Below, in pieces: positions 51,837 to 62,851 of a stretch of 64,000 nucleotides of DNA. The notes under the pieces are model-generated. The model was not told the origin of the DNA, made no database searches, and saw only the letters and a list, made by a program, of their open reading frames with translations. Origin of the DNA: Microbacterium saccharophilum (lineage in GTDB: Bacteria > Actinomycetota > Actinomycetes > Actinomycetales > Microbacteriaceae); contig NZ_BKAH01000001.1 of the NCBI RefSeq assembly GCF_007992455.1, positions 310,001 to 374,000 on the forward strand. Direction: 5' to 3'. Each line of letters starts with the position of its first letter. Within the stretch, counting starts at the first letter, position 1. The position numbers were made by a program, and so were the translations under genes.

Positions 51837-53283
51837 CGTCCGCTTCCTGTGCTGAGCGAGCCCGGGCCGCCGCATCCGCAGCGCCCGTCCCCGGTCGGTG
51901 GTTCTCGACCCACCCCTCGACATTGCGCTGAGGGGCGACGCTCAAAGCGAGCGCTCCGGGCGGAACATCCTTGCGGATGACCGCACCGGCGCCTGTCTTC
52001 GCGCCATCTCCGATCCTAACGGGCGCCACGAACACGTTGTGCGACCCGGAGTGCACCTCGTCGCCGATCTCGGTGCGGTGCTTGGCGATGTCGTCGTAGT
52101 TCGCCGTGATGGCGCCGGCGCCGAGGTTCACTCCGCGGCCGATCGTCGTGTCGCCGATGTAGCTCAGGTGCGGGACCTTGCTGCCCTCGCCGATGGTCGC
52201 GTTCTTGGTCTCCACGAACGTGCCGATCTTGCCGCCTGCGGCCAGCTGCGTGCCCGGGCGGAGGTAGGCGAAGGGACCCACGGTCGCCGCGGCGCCGATC
52301 ACGGCGAGCGTCGCGTCGGTGCGCCGGACCGTGGCGCCCTCGCCGACCTCGCAGTCCACAAGGCTCGTGTCGGGTCCGATCGTCGCGCCGGCGGCGACGA
52401 CGGTCGCGCGCAGGATGTGGGTGTTGGGGAGCACCGTGACGTCCGCGGCGAGCGTCGCGGTGACGTCGATCCAGGTCGTGGCGGGGTCCTGGATCGTGAC
52501 GCCCTCGAGCTGCCAGCGGCGGACGGTGCGCGCGTTCAGAAGACGACCGGCCTCGGCGAGCTGGGCGCGGTCGTTGACGCCGAGGGTCAGCGACACATCG
52601 GGGGCGATGGAGGCGGCGACGGCCAGCGCGTCGCGGCGGAGCAGGCCGATGACGTCGGTGAGGTACTTCTCCCCCTGCAGGTTGTCGGTGCCGACGCGGG
52701 CCAGCTGGGTGCGCAGCGCCGTCGCCTGGAAGACGTAGACACCCGCGTTGATCTCACGGGTGGCGGCCTCGTCCGCGGTAGCATCCTTCTGCTCGACGAT
52801 CCGGTCGACGCCGCCCTCGGCGTCGCGGATGACGCGTCCGTAGCCGGTGGGGTCCTCCACGATGGCGGTCATGAGCGTCGCCGCGGCGGCGCCGTCCCGG
52901 TGGCTGCGGACGAGCGCCTCGAGCGTGTCGTAGTCCAGCAGCGGGACATCGCCGCTGAGGACCAGGACGTCGCCGGTGAAGCCGGGGAGACGGTCCAGTG
53001 CCACCTCGACGGCACGGCCGGTGCCGGGGATCTCGTCCTGGTCGACGACCACGACCTCCGGCGAGACTCCGAGGACGGCGTCGGCGACCTGGTCGCGCTC
53101 GTGGCGCACGACGACGAGGACGTGGGCGGGGGCGAGGTCGCGCGCCGTGTCGAGCACGTGCCCGACGAGCGGGCGACCGCCGATGCGGTGCAGGACCTTC
53201 GGAAGGGCGGACTTCATCCGCGTGCCCTGCCCCGCGGCGAGGATGACCACGGCGAGCGCGTCGTCGAGTGTGTTCTCCGTCAT
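51811..53283 (-). CDS. glmU: Bifunctional UDP-GlcNAc pyrophosphorylase/glucosamine-1-phosphate acetyltransferase
   Basis: A 490-residue bifunctional enzyme making UDP-GlcNAc. The N-terminal uridylyltransferase (about 1-250) has VVILAAGQGTRMKSALPKVLH and VLVLSGDVPLL. The C-terminal left-handed beta helix has LRPGTQLAAGGKIGTFVETKN and the acetyltransferase site GAGAITANYDD. Length is normal for an actinobacterial GlmU. ATG 53283 lies one base past the 3' end of tRNA-Gln, with no room for a Shine-Dalgarno sequence outside the tRNA. The end overlaps prs by 26 bases. Confidence 0.96.
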   Translation of the reverse strand: MTENTLDDALAVVILAAGQGTRMKSALPKVLHRIGGRPLVGHVLDTARDLAPAHVLVVVRHERDQVADAVLGVSPEVVVVDQDEIPGTGRAVEVALDRLPGFTGDVLVLSGDVPLLDYDTLEALVRSHRDGAAAATLMTAIVEDPTGYGRVIRDAEGGVDRIVEQKDATADEAATREINAGVYVFQATALRTQLARVGTDNLQGEKYLTDVIGLLRRDALAVAASIAPDVSLTLGVNDRAQLAEAGRLLNARTVRRWQLEGVTIQDPATTWIDVTATLAADVTVLPNTHILRATVVAAGATIGPDTSLVDCEVGEGATVRRTDATLAVIGAAATVGPFAYLRPGTQLAAGGKIGTFVETKNATIGEGSKVPHLSYIGDTTIGRGVNLGAGAITANYDDIAKHRTEIGDEVHSGSHNVFVAPVRIGDGAKTGAGAVIRKDVPPGALALSVAPQRNVEGWVENHRPGTGAADAAARARSAQEADDVAQEEQG

Positions 53284-53284
53284 G

Positions 53285-53356
53285 CTCCGCCGCCAGGACT
53301 CGAACCTGAACCTCACAGCTCCAAAGGCTGTCGTGCTGCCATTACACCACGGCGGA
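53285..53356 (-). tRNA. tRNA-Gln (UUG)
   Basis: A 72-nt cloverleaf. The acceptor TCCGCCG/CGGCGGA is perfect, the anticodon arm is ACAGC-CTTTGGA-GCTGT with anticodon TTG (genomic 53322-53324), and the T arm is CAGG-TTCGAGT-CCTG. The discriminator is G and CCA is not encoded. It starts the tRNA-glmU-prs transcript: the glmU ATG follows after one base. Confidence 0.93.
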
Positions 53357-53413
53357 CCACGACCCCGGACTCTGCCCGGGACCGCCCGTCAAGTCTGCCA
53401 TGCACCCGGCGCG

Positions 53414-57088
<3,675 letters not shown>

Positions 57089-57115
57089 TCGGCGCGGAGG
57101 TCCATGCCCCTTCGC

Positions 57116-57121
57116 GATAAT
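57116..57121 (+). promoter_or_regulatory. -10 element of a leaderless transcript (MarR gene)
   Basis: GATAAT is followed by six bases (ggccgg) and GTG at 57128. This favours GTG 57128 over an in-frame upstream start at 57104. Confidence 0.65.
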
Positions 57122-57127
57122 GGCCGG

Positions 57128-57625
57128 GTGACCAGCGAGCATGACGAAGTCGACCGGATCGTCGAGGCATGGGGCCGGCAGCGCCCCGACCTGGACTTCT
57201 CCCCGCTCGAGGTCCTCTCCCGCGTCGACCGGCTCTCCCGGCACCTCGACCGTGCGCGCCGCGAGGCGTTCCGGCGCAGCGACCTGGAGCCGTGGGAGTG
57301 GGATGTGCTCTCGGCGCTCCGCCGCGCCGGGGAGCCGTATCAGCTGAGCCCGAAGCAGCTGCTGCAGCAGACGCTCGTCTCCAGCGGCACCATGACGAAC
57401 CGCATCGACCGGCTCGTGGGCCGCCGGCTCGTGCGCCGCGAAGCCGATCCCGGCGACGGGCGCAGCATCCTCGTGACCCTCACCGAGGAGGGCCGCACGC
57501 GCGTGGATGCCGCGATCACGCGCCTCGTCGACGCCGAGGCGCTGCTGCTCGGCGTCCTGTCGCGCTCGGACAGCGACCGCCTCGCGGGCCTCCTGCGGAA
57601 GCTGAGTCTCAGCTTCGACACCTGA
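57128..57625 (+). CDS. MarR-family transcriptional regulator
   Basis: A 165-residue winged-helix regulator. The helix-turn-helix and wing are LSPKQLLQQTLVSSGTMTNRIDRLVGRRLVRREADPGDGRSILVTLT, with the conserved DxRxxxVxLT wing as DGRSILVTLT. The N-terminal and C-terminal helices form the dimer part. The ligand and targets are unknown. It shares a 100-bp region, including a palindrome, with the divergent galactanase gene, though that palindrome looks LacI-type. It is leaderless from GTG 57128. The ABC-F gene follows after 23 bases. Confidence 0.9.
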   Translation: MTSEHDEVDRIVEAWGRQRPDLDFSPLEVLSRVDRLSRHLDRARREAFRRSDLEPWEWDVLSALRRAGEPYQLSPKQLLQQTLVSSGTMTNRIDRLVGRRLVRREADPGDGRSILVTLTEEGRTRVDAAITRLVDAEALLLGVLSRSDSDRLAGLLRKLSLSFDT

Positions 57626-57648
57626 GCGCCCTCTACGCTGGGAGGGAC

Positions 57649-59442
57649 ATGGCGCATCTTCTGGGGGCCGAGGCCCTGCACCTCGAATTTCCGACCCGCG
57701 TCGTCTTCGACTCCGTCTCGCTGGGCGTGGACGAAGGCGACCGCATCGGGGTCGTCGGCCGCAACGGCGACGGCAAGTCCAGCCTGCTGCGCATGCTCGC
57801 GGGCCTGCAGGCACCGGACGCCGGCCGCGTGACGGTGCGCGGCGGGGTGACCGTCGGCGTCCTCGACCAGGCCGAGACGCTCGACGACGACGACACCGTC
57901 GGCAACGCGGTCGTCGGCGACATCCCCGAGCACGAGTGGGCCGGGGACGCCCGCGTGCGCGAGGTCATCTCGGGGCTCGTCGGCGACCTGCCGTGGGATG
58001 CGCCGCTCTCCTCGCTCTCCGGCGGGCAGCGGCGCCGCGTCGCGCTGGCGCGCCTCCTCACCGGCGACTGGGATGTGCTGTTCCTCGACGAGCCGACGAA
58101 CCATCTCGACGTCGAGGGCATCGCCTGGCTCGCGGAGCACCTGAAGCGCCGGTGGAGCGCGGGCTCCGGGGGGCTCCTCGTCGTCACGCACGACCGGTGG
58201 TTCCTCGACGAGGTGTGCACCGCGACGTGGGAGGTGCACGACCGTCTCGTGGAGCCGTTCGAGGGCGGGTACGCCGCGTACATCCTGCAGCGCGTCGAGC
58301 GCGACCGGCAGGCCGCCACGATCGAGGCGCGCCGGCAGAACATCGCCCGCAAGGAGCTCGCCTGGCTGCGGCGCGGGGCGCCCGCCCGCACGTCGAAGCC
58401 GAAGTTCCGGATCGACGCGGCCAACGCGCTCATCGCGGATGTGCCGGAGATCCGCGACCGCGTGTCGCTGCAGTCCCTCGCCGTCTCGCGGCTGGGCAAG
58501 GATGTCGTGGACCTCCTCGACGTCGGCGTCTCCTACGGCGAGCGCGCGGTGCTGCGGGATGTCGAGTGGCGGATCGCGCCCGGCGAGCGCACCGGCATCC
58601 TGGGCGTGAACGGGGCCGGCAAGTCGACGCTCCTGGGTCTTGTCTCCGGCACCGTCGAGCCGACCGCCGGCCGCGTGAAGCGCGGCAAGACGGTGAAGGT
58701 CGCGACTCTCACGCAGCGGATGGACGAGCTCGACGAGCACATGGCAGACCCGGTGCGCGTCGTCATCTCCCGGCTCCGCACGAGCTATACGATCGGGACG
58801 GGCTCGAAGGCGCAGGACCTCACCCCCGGTCAGCTGCTGGAGCGGATGGGGTTCTCCTCGGAGCAGCTGTCCACGCCCGTGAAGGACCTCTCCGGTGGGC
58901 AGAAGCGACGCCTGCAGCTGCTGCTGATCCTGCTCGACCAGCCGAACGTGCTCATCCTCGACGAGCCCACCAACGACCTCGACACCGACATGCTCGGCGC
59001 GATCGAGGACCTGCTGGACTCGTGGGCGGGGACCCTCCTCGTCGTCTCGCACGACCGGTACTTCCTCGAGCGCGTCACCGACCAGCAGTTCGCGATCCTC
59101 GACGGACGTCTCCGGCACCTGCCCGGCGGCGTCGACGAGTACCTGCGGCTGCGCCGCGCGCAGGACAGCGTCACCCCCGTCGCCTCCGCTGCGTCCTCGG
59201 CGTCGGCGCCCGGCCTGTCCGGCGCGGATCGCCGCCTGGCGGAGAAGGAGCAGTCCGCCCTCGAGCGACGGATCGCGCGGCTGCAGAAGGAGATCGGGAC
59301 GCTGGACGTCGAGCTGACGTCGAGTCAGGATGCCGGGTACGACCACCTGACCGGGCTGTACCGGCGGCGCGACGAGCTGACCGAGGAGATCGGCCGGCTC
59401 GAGGACGAGTGGCTGGAGCTCGGCGACCGCCTGGAAGCCTGA
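57649..59442 (+). CDS. ABC-F family ATPase (Uup/EttA-like)
   Basis: A 597-residue soluble protein with two ATPase domains and no membrane part. Domain 1 has GVVGRNGDGKSSLLRML, signature LSSLSGGQRRRVALARLL and Walker B LFLDEPTNHLD. Domain 2 has ILGVNGAGKSTLLGLVSG, LSGGQKRRLQLLLILL and LILDEPTNDLD. The interdomain linker includes LAWLRRGAPARTSKPKFRIDAA, typical of the Uup branch, and a C-terminal coiled coil (about 525-597) agrees. Members act on the ribosome or in DNA/RNA maintenance; antibiotic-resistance types have a longer linker. TACGCT and a close GGAGG precede ATG 57649. Confidence 0.92.
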   Translation: MAHLLGAEALHLEFPTRVVFDSVSLGVDEGDRIGVVGRNGDGKSSLLRMLAGLQAPDAGRVTVRGGVTVGVLDQAETLDDDDTVGNAVVGDIPEHEWAGDARVREVISGLVGDLPWDAPLSSLSGGQRRRVALARLLTGDWDVLFLDEPTNHLDVEGIAWLAEHLKRRWSAGSGGLLVVTHDRWFLDEVCTATWEVHDRLVEPFEGGYAAYILQRVERDRQAATIEARRQNIARKELAWLRRGAPARTSKPKFRIDAANALIADVPEIRDRVSLQSLAVSRLGKDVVDLLDVGVSYGERAVLRDVEWRIAPGERTGILGVNGAGKSTLLGLVSGTVEPTAGRVKRGKTVKVATLTQRMDELDEHMADPVRVVISRLRTSYTIGTGSKAQDLTPGQLLERMGFSSEQLSTPVKDLSGGQKRRLQLLLILLDQPNVLILDEPTNDLDTDMLGAIEDLLDSWAGTLLVVSHDRYFLERVTDQQFAILDGRLRHLPGGVDEYLRLRRAQDSVTPVASAASSASAPGLSGADRRLAEKEQSALERRIARLQKEIGTLDVELTSSQDAGYDHLTGLYRRRDELTEEIGRLEDEWLELGDRLEA

Positions 59443-59452
59443 ACCGGGCGGG

Positions 59453-60757
59453 TCAATACCAGATGCTCAGTCGCGGTGCGACGTGCCAGGACAGCAGACG
59501 CGCGGCGGCGGCATCCGCCCCCTGCACGCGTCCGGCGCGGGAAAGCGTCAGCAGCGACACGCCGCCCAGGCAGGCTGCGGACAGCTCTGCGATGCCGAGC
59601 CGCACGTGCGGGACGCCCGCGGGCGCGGCGCCCTCCGCCCGGGAGACCGCGCCGCGGCCGTCGGCGTCGACCTCGAGGAGGAACCGCCCGCCGGCGAGGT
59701 CGAGCGGGTCTTCGACGTCGAGCAGGACGGCGCCGGGCGCGTCGTAGCGCCGCGAGCCGAGGACGGCCGGGATGTCCAGGATGCGGACGTACTGGTGGTC
59801 GCGGACGGTCACGGTGGCCGCGCGCCGGTCGTCGATCATCCACAGCACCGGCTCGTCGGTGGCGGCGAGATCCGCGTGCACCTCGCCGACGAGGTCGAGC
59901 TCGAGGACGAACCGCCAGAGGGCCGCGTACGCGTCGGCACCGTCGGCAACGAGCCGGGAGAGCACCGCGGTGCCCTTCGTGAAATCGTCCTGGTGGGAGC
60001 GGATGCGGTACGCGAGGACGCCGCGGACGGCGCCGGACGGGTCGGTGTACTGCACGCAGCGCACGTCCCCGCCCTCGTGCGCGTCGGGTGCCGTGCCGGT
60101 GAAGCGGTCCTCGTGCCCCGGCGGCAGCGCGATCTCGCCGGGGGCCTCCCGGCGGGTGCGCTCGTGCAGCCGCGCGATGAGGTCCTTCGCGTGGGCGCGG
60201 GTGACGAAGTCGACGCGCCCCTCCGGGCGGGGTCCGATCCAGTTCGCCCGCTTGGTGTCGATCTTCAGGTCGGCGCTCTCCGTCGCGACGCCGAAGCCGT
60301 ACCGCCCGTAGAGCGTGGATTCGGACACGGTGAGCATCGCGGCGGGAAGCCCCTGCGCGGCGGCCGTGCGCAGCTCGCCCTCCAGCAGCGCACGGGCGAC
60401 GCCGCGACGACGATGCGTCGGGGAGACGGTGACGGCGCTGATCGCACACGCCGGGACCGCCGTCTCCCCGGGGAGGGTGAGGTCGCCGATCCAGGACGCG
60501 ATCGTCGCGACGGGCCCGGCGGATGCGGCGGCCGGGGCGGCGGGGTCGTACACGCCGGTGAGTCGCTTGCCGGCGTTGCGGTCGCGGCCGGCCGCGATGT
60601 GGGCGGCGGTGCGCTCGCCGTCCTGGAAACCTCGGGCCACGGACTGCAGCCAGCCGTCGACCTCGTCTCCGGCGACGGTGCGGTAGTCCAGGCCGCGGTC
60701 GTGGAGGCCTTGGCGGGACGCCTCGTCGACGGGGGCCTGCTGCCAGGTATCGGTCAT
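59453..60757 (-). CDS. Eis-like GNAT N-acetyltransferase
   Basis: A 434-residue protein of the Eis family. The N-terminal GNAT domain has the acetyl-CoA motif CAISAVTVSPTHRRRGVARALL (about 105-125) and the segment LYGRYGFGVA. A second GNAT-like and a C-terminal SCP2-type domain follow. It ends LSIWY; in Eis the terminal carboxylate completes the active site, so the intact C-terminus is telling. Eis proteins acetylate aminoglycosides and protein lysines in mycobacteria; the physiological substrate here is unknown. ATG 60757 overlaps the ispE stop (ATGA), so expression is coupled to ispE. Confidence 0.88.
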   Translation of the reverse strand: MTDTWQQAPVDEASRQGLHDRGLDYRTVAGDEVDGWLQSVARGFQDGERTAAHIAAGRDRNAGKRLTGVYDPAAPAAASAGPVATIASWIGDLTLPGETAVPACAISAVTVSPTHRRRGVARALLEGELRTAAAQGLPAAMLTVSESTLYGRYGFGVATESADLKIDTKRANWIGPRPEGRVDFVTRAHAKDLIARLHERTRREAPGEIALPPGHEDRFTGTAPDAHEGGDVRCVQYTDPSGAVRGVLAYRIRSHQDDFTKGTAVLSRLVADGADAYAALWRFVLELDLVGEVHADLAATDEPVLWMIDDRRAATVTVRDHQYVRILDIPAVLGSRRYDAPGAVLLDVEDPLDLAGGRFLLEVDADGRGAVSRAEGAAPAGVPHVRLGIAELSAACLGGVSLLTLSRAGRVQGADAAAARLLSWHVAPRLSIWY

Positions 60758-61686
60758 GTGAAGGACACCACCTTCGCTCCGGCCACGGGGCCGTGGACAT
60801 GCAGGACGTCGTGACCGGCCGCGACGAGGTCGGCGCGGAGGTCGCGGGCCGCGGCGTCGGAGGCCGCGAGGAAGGCGACCGTGGGGCCGGAGCCGGACAC
60901 GAGACCGGCGAGCGCGCCGTAGCCGACGCCGGTCTCGATGAGCGTGTTCAGCTCGGGACGCAGGTGGCAGGCCGCGGCCTGCAGGTCGTTGCGGACCGCG
61001 GCGGCCAGGGCGACCGGGTCGCCGGCGCGCAGCGCCTGCAGCACCGCAGGGTCGACGGCGGGCGTCCCGCGCGGCGGCGTGATGTCGGGCTGCGCCCGCA
61101 GACGGTCGAGCTCGGCGTAGACGGTCGGCGTGGACAGACCCTCCGCGTTCGTCACGAGGACCCAGTCGAACCGGCCGCGGGCGAGCGCGGGGGCGAGCTC
61201 GTCGCCGCGACCCGTGCCGACGGCGGTGCCGCCCAGGAGGGCGAAGGGGACGTCGGCGCCGAGCCGGGCGGCGAACTCGTGCAGGCGGGCCGACGACAGG
61301 CCCCCGTCCCACAGCGCGTCGCACGCGACGAGGGCCGCGGCCGCGTCCGCGGACCCGCCGCCCATGCCGCCGGCGACCGGCACGCCCTTGCGCAGCTCGA
61401 GGTGCACGCCGCCGGGCTGGTCGAGCTCGCGGGCGACCATCCGCGCGGCGCGGACGGCGAGGTTCCGGTCATCCAGCGGCACATCGCGGACGTCCACGGC
61501 GCCGGTCACGGTGACGCGGAAGTCGTCGGCCGGGGTGGCGATGACATCCTCGTAGGCCGAGACGGCCTGGTAGACCGACGCGACGTCGTGGTACCCGTCG
61601 TCCTGCACGTCGCCGACGTCGAAGAAGACGTTGAGCTTTCCGGGGGCACGCACGTGCACCCGGTCGCGGACACCGAGGAGGCTCAC
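60754..61686 (-). CDS. ispE: 4-diphosphocytidyl-2-C-methyl-D-erythritol kinase
   Basis: A 310-residue GHMP kinase of the non-mevalonate isoprenoid pathway. VRAPGKLNVFFDVGDVQDDGYHDVASVYQAV is the N-terminal substrate motif, KGVPVAGGMGGGSADAAAAL is the ATP-binding Gly/Ser loop, and VSGSGPTVAFL is the C-terminal motif. Length is normal. The GTG start overlaps the stop of the aldo/keto reductase (GTGA) and its own stop overlaps the Eis-like gene, so all three are coupled. The reductase partner has no obvious pathway link. Confidence 0.95.
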   Translation of the reverse strand: MSLLGVRDRVHVRAPGKLNVFFDVGDVQDDGYHDVASVYQAVSAYEDVIATPADDFRVTVTGAVDVRDVPLDDRNLAVRAARMVARELDQPGGVHLELRKGVPVAGGMGGGSADAAAALVACDALWDGGLSSARLHEFAARLGADVPFALLGGTAVGTGRGDELAPALARGRFDWVLVTNAEGLSTPTVYAELDRLRAQPDITPPRGTPAVDPAVLQALRAGDPVALAAAVRNDLQAAACHLRPELNTLIETGVGYGALAGLVSGSGPTVAFLAASDAAARDLRADLVAAGHDVLHVHGPVAGAKVVSFT

Positions 61687-62753
61687 GCGGTCGCCGAGTC
61701 CGCCCAGAGGTCGACCTCGATGCTGTCCGAGAGGGCGTCGATCCGCTCGAGCTCCGCCGTGTCGAACGCGGGGCCGTGCAGGGCCGCGAGGTTCTCGTCC
61801 AGCTGCGCCGGGCGGGATGCGCCGATGAGGGCCGAGGCGACCACCGGGTCGCGGAGCACCCACTGGATCGCCATCTGCGCGAGGGTCTGCCCGCGCTCCT
61901 TCGCGATGACGTCGAGGCTGCGCAGCGCCGACAGGCCGTGGTCGCTGAGCCGGCCGCCCGGCAGCGAGGAGCGCTGCTGGGCGCGCTCGGCGGTGCCGTC
62001 GCCGAGGTACTTGTCGGTGAGGAGGCCCTGCGCGAGCGGCGTGAACGCGATCGCGCCCATCCCCTCCTGGCGGAGCACGCCGGTCAGGCCGTCCTCGACC
62101 CAGCGGTTGAGGATCGAGTACGCCGGCTGGTGGATGACGAGCGGCGTGCCGAGGTCACGGGCGACGGCCTTGGCCGCGGCCGTGCGCTCGGCGCTGTACG
62201 AGGAGATGCCGACGTAGAGGGCCTTCCCCTGCCGTACGAGGGTGTCGAGGGCGCCGATGGTCTCCTCGATCGGCGTGACGGTGTCGACGCGGTGCGAGTA
62301 GAAGATGTCGACGTAGTCCAGGCCCATCCGCTGCAGTGACTGGTCGGCGCTCGCAAGCAGGTACTTGCGCGACCCCTGCGTCCCGTACGGGCCGGGCCAC
62401 ATGTCCCAGCCGGCCTTGGACGAGACGATCAGCTCGTCGCGGTAGGGGGCGAAGTCCTCCCGCATCATGCGGCCGAAGTTCGTCTCCGCCGACCCGTACG
62501 GGGGTCCGTAGTTGTTCGCCAGGTCGAAGTGCGTGATGCCCCGATCGAACGCGTGGCGGAGCAGCGCGCGCTGGTCGTCGAACGGGATGTTGTCACCGAA
62601 GTTCCACCACAGACCGAGCGAGATCGGCGGCAGATACAGGCCGCTGTCGCCCACCTGTCGGAAGGAAGCTCCCAGGTAGCGCCCGTCTGCGGCGGTGTAG
62701 GGTCGGTGCAGGTCTCCTCCCCGCGTAGGCGGGAAGCGGTCATCGTCGGTCAC
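61683..62753 (-). CDS. Aldo/keto reductase (YghZ/GpsA-like)
   Basis: A 356-residue NADPH-dependent AKR. The tetrad is visible: ITHFDLANNYGP (Asp, Tyr), LIVSSKAGWDMWPGPYG (Lys) and DIFYSHRVD (His). IGASRPAQLDENLAAL binds the cofactor phosphate. The KAGWDMWPGPYGTQGSRKYLL segment is typical of the L-glyceraldehyde-3-phosphate reductase (YghZ/KCNAB-like) branch, so methylglyoxal-type aldehydes are plausible substrates. GTG 62753 is six bases from TACGCT (leaderless). First gene of the AKR-ispE-Eis-like unit. Confidence 0.91.
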   Translation of the reverse strand: MTDDDRFPPTRGGDLHRPYTAADGRYLGASFRQVGDSGLYLPPISLGLWWNFGDNIPFDDQRALLRHAFDRGITHFDLANNYGPPYGSAETNFGRMMREDFAPYRDELIVSSKAGWDMWPGPYGTQGSRKYLLASADQSLQRMGLDYVDIFYSHRVDTVTPIEETIGALDTLVRQGKALYVGISSYSAERTAAAKAVARDLGTPLVIHQPAYSILNRWVEDGLTGVLRQEGMGAIAFTPLAQGLLTDKYLGDGTAERAQQRSSLPGGRLSDHGLSALRSLDVIAKERGQTLAQMAIQWVLRDPVVASALIGASRPAQLDENLAALHGPAFDTAELERIDALSDSIEVDLWADSATA

Positions 62754-62759
62754 CGTCCC

Positions 62760-62765
62760 AGCGTA
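62760..62765 (-). promoter_or_regulatory. -10 element of a leaderless transcript (AKR operon)
   Basis: On the minus strand TACGCT is followed by six bases (gggacg) and GTG at 62753. Confidence 0.65.
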
Positions 62766-62851
62766 TCCGCCGTCCCATACGCGTGTCCCGGAAACGTCAC
62801 CGTAACCCCGTGGTTCCGCATGTGAACCCGATACATCGAACGGAGGCATCC

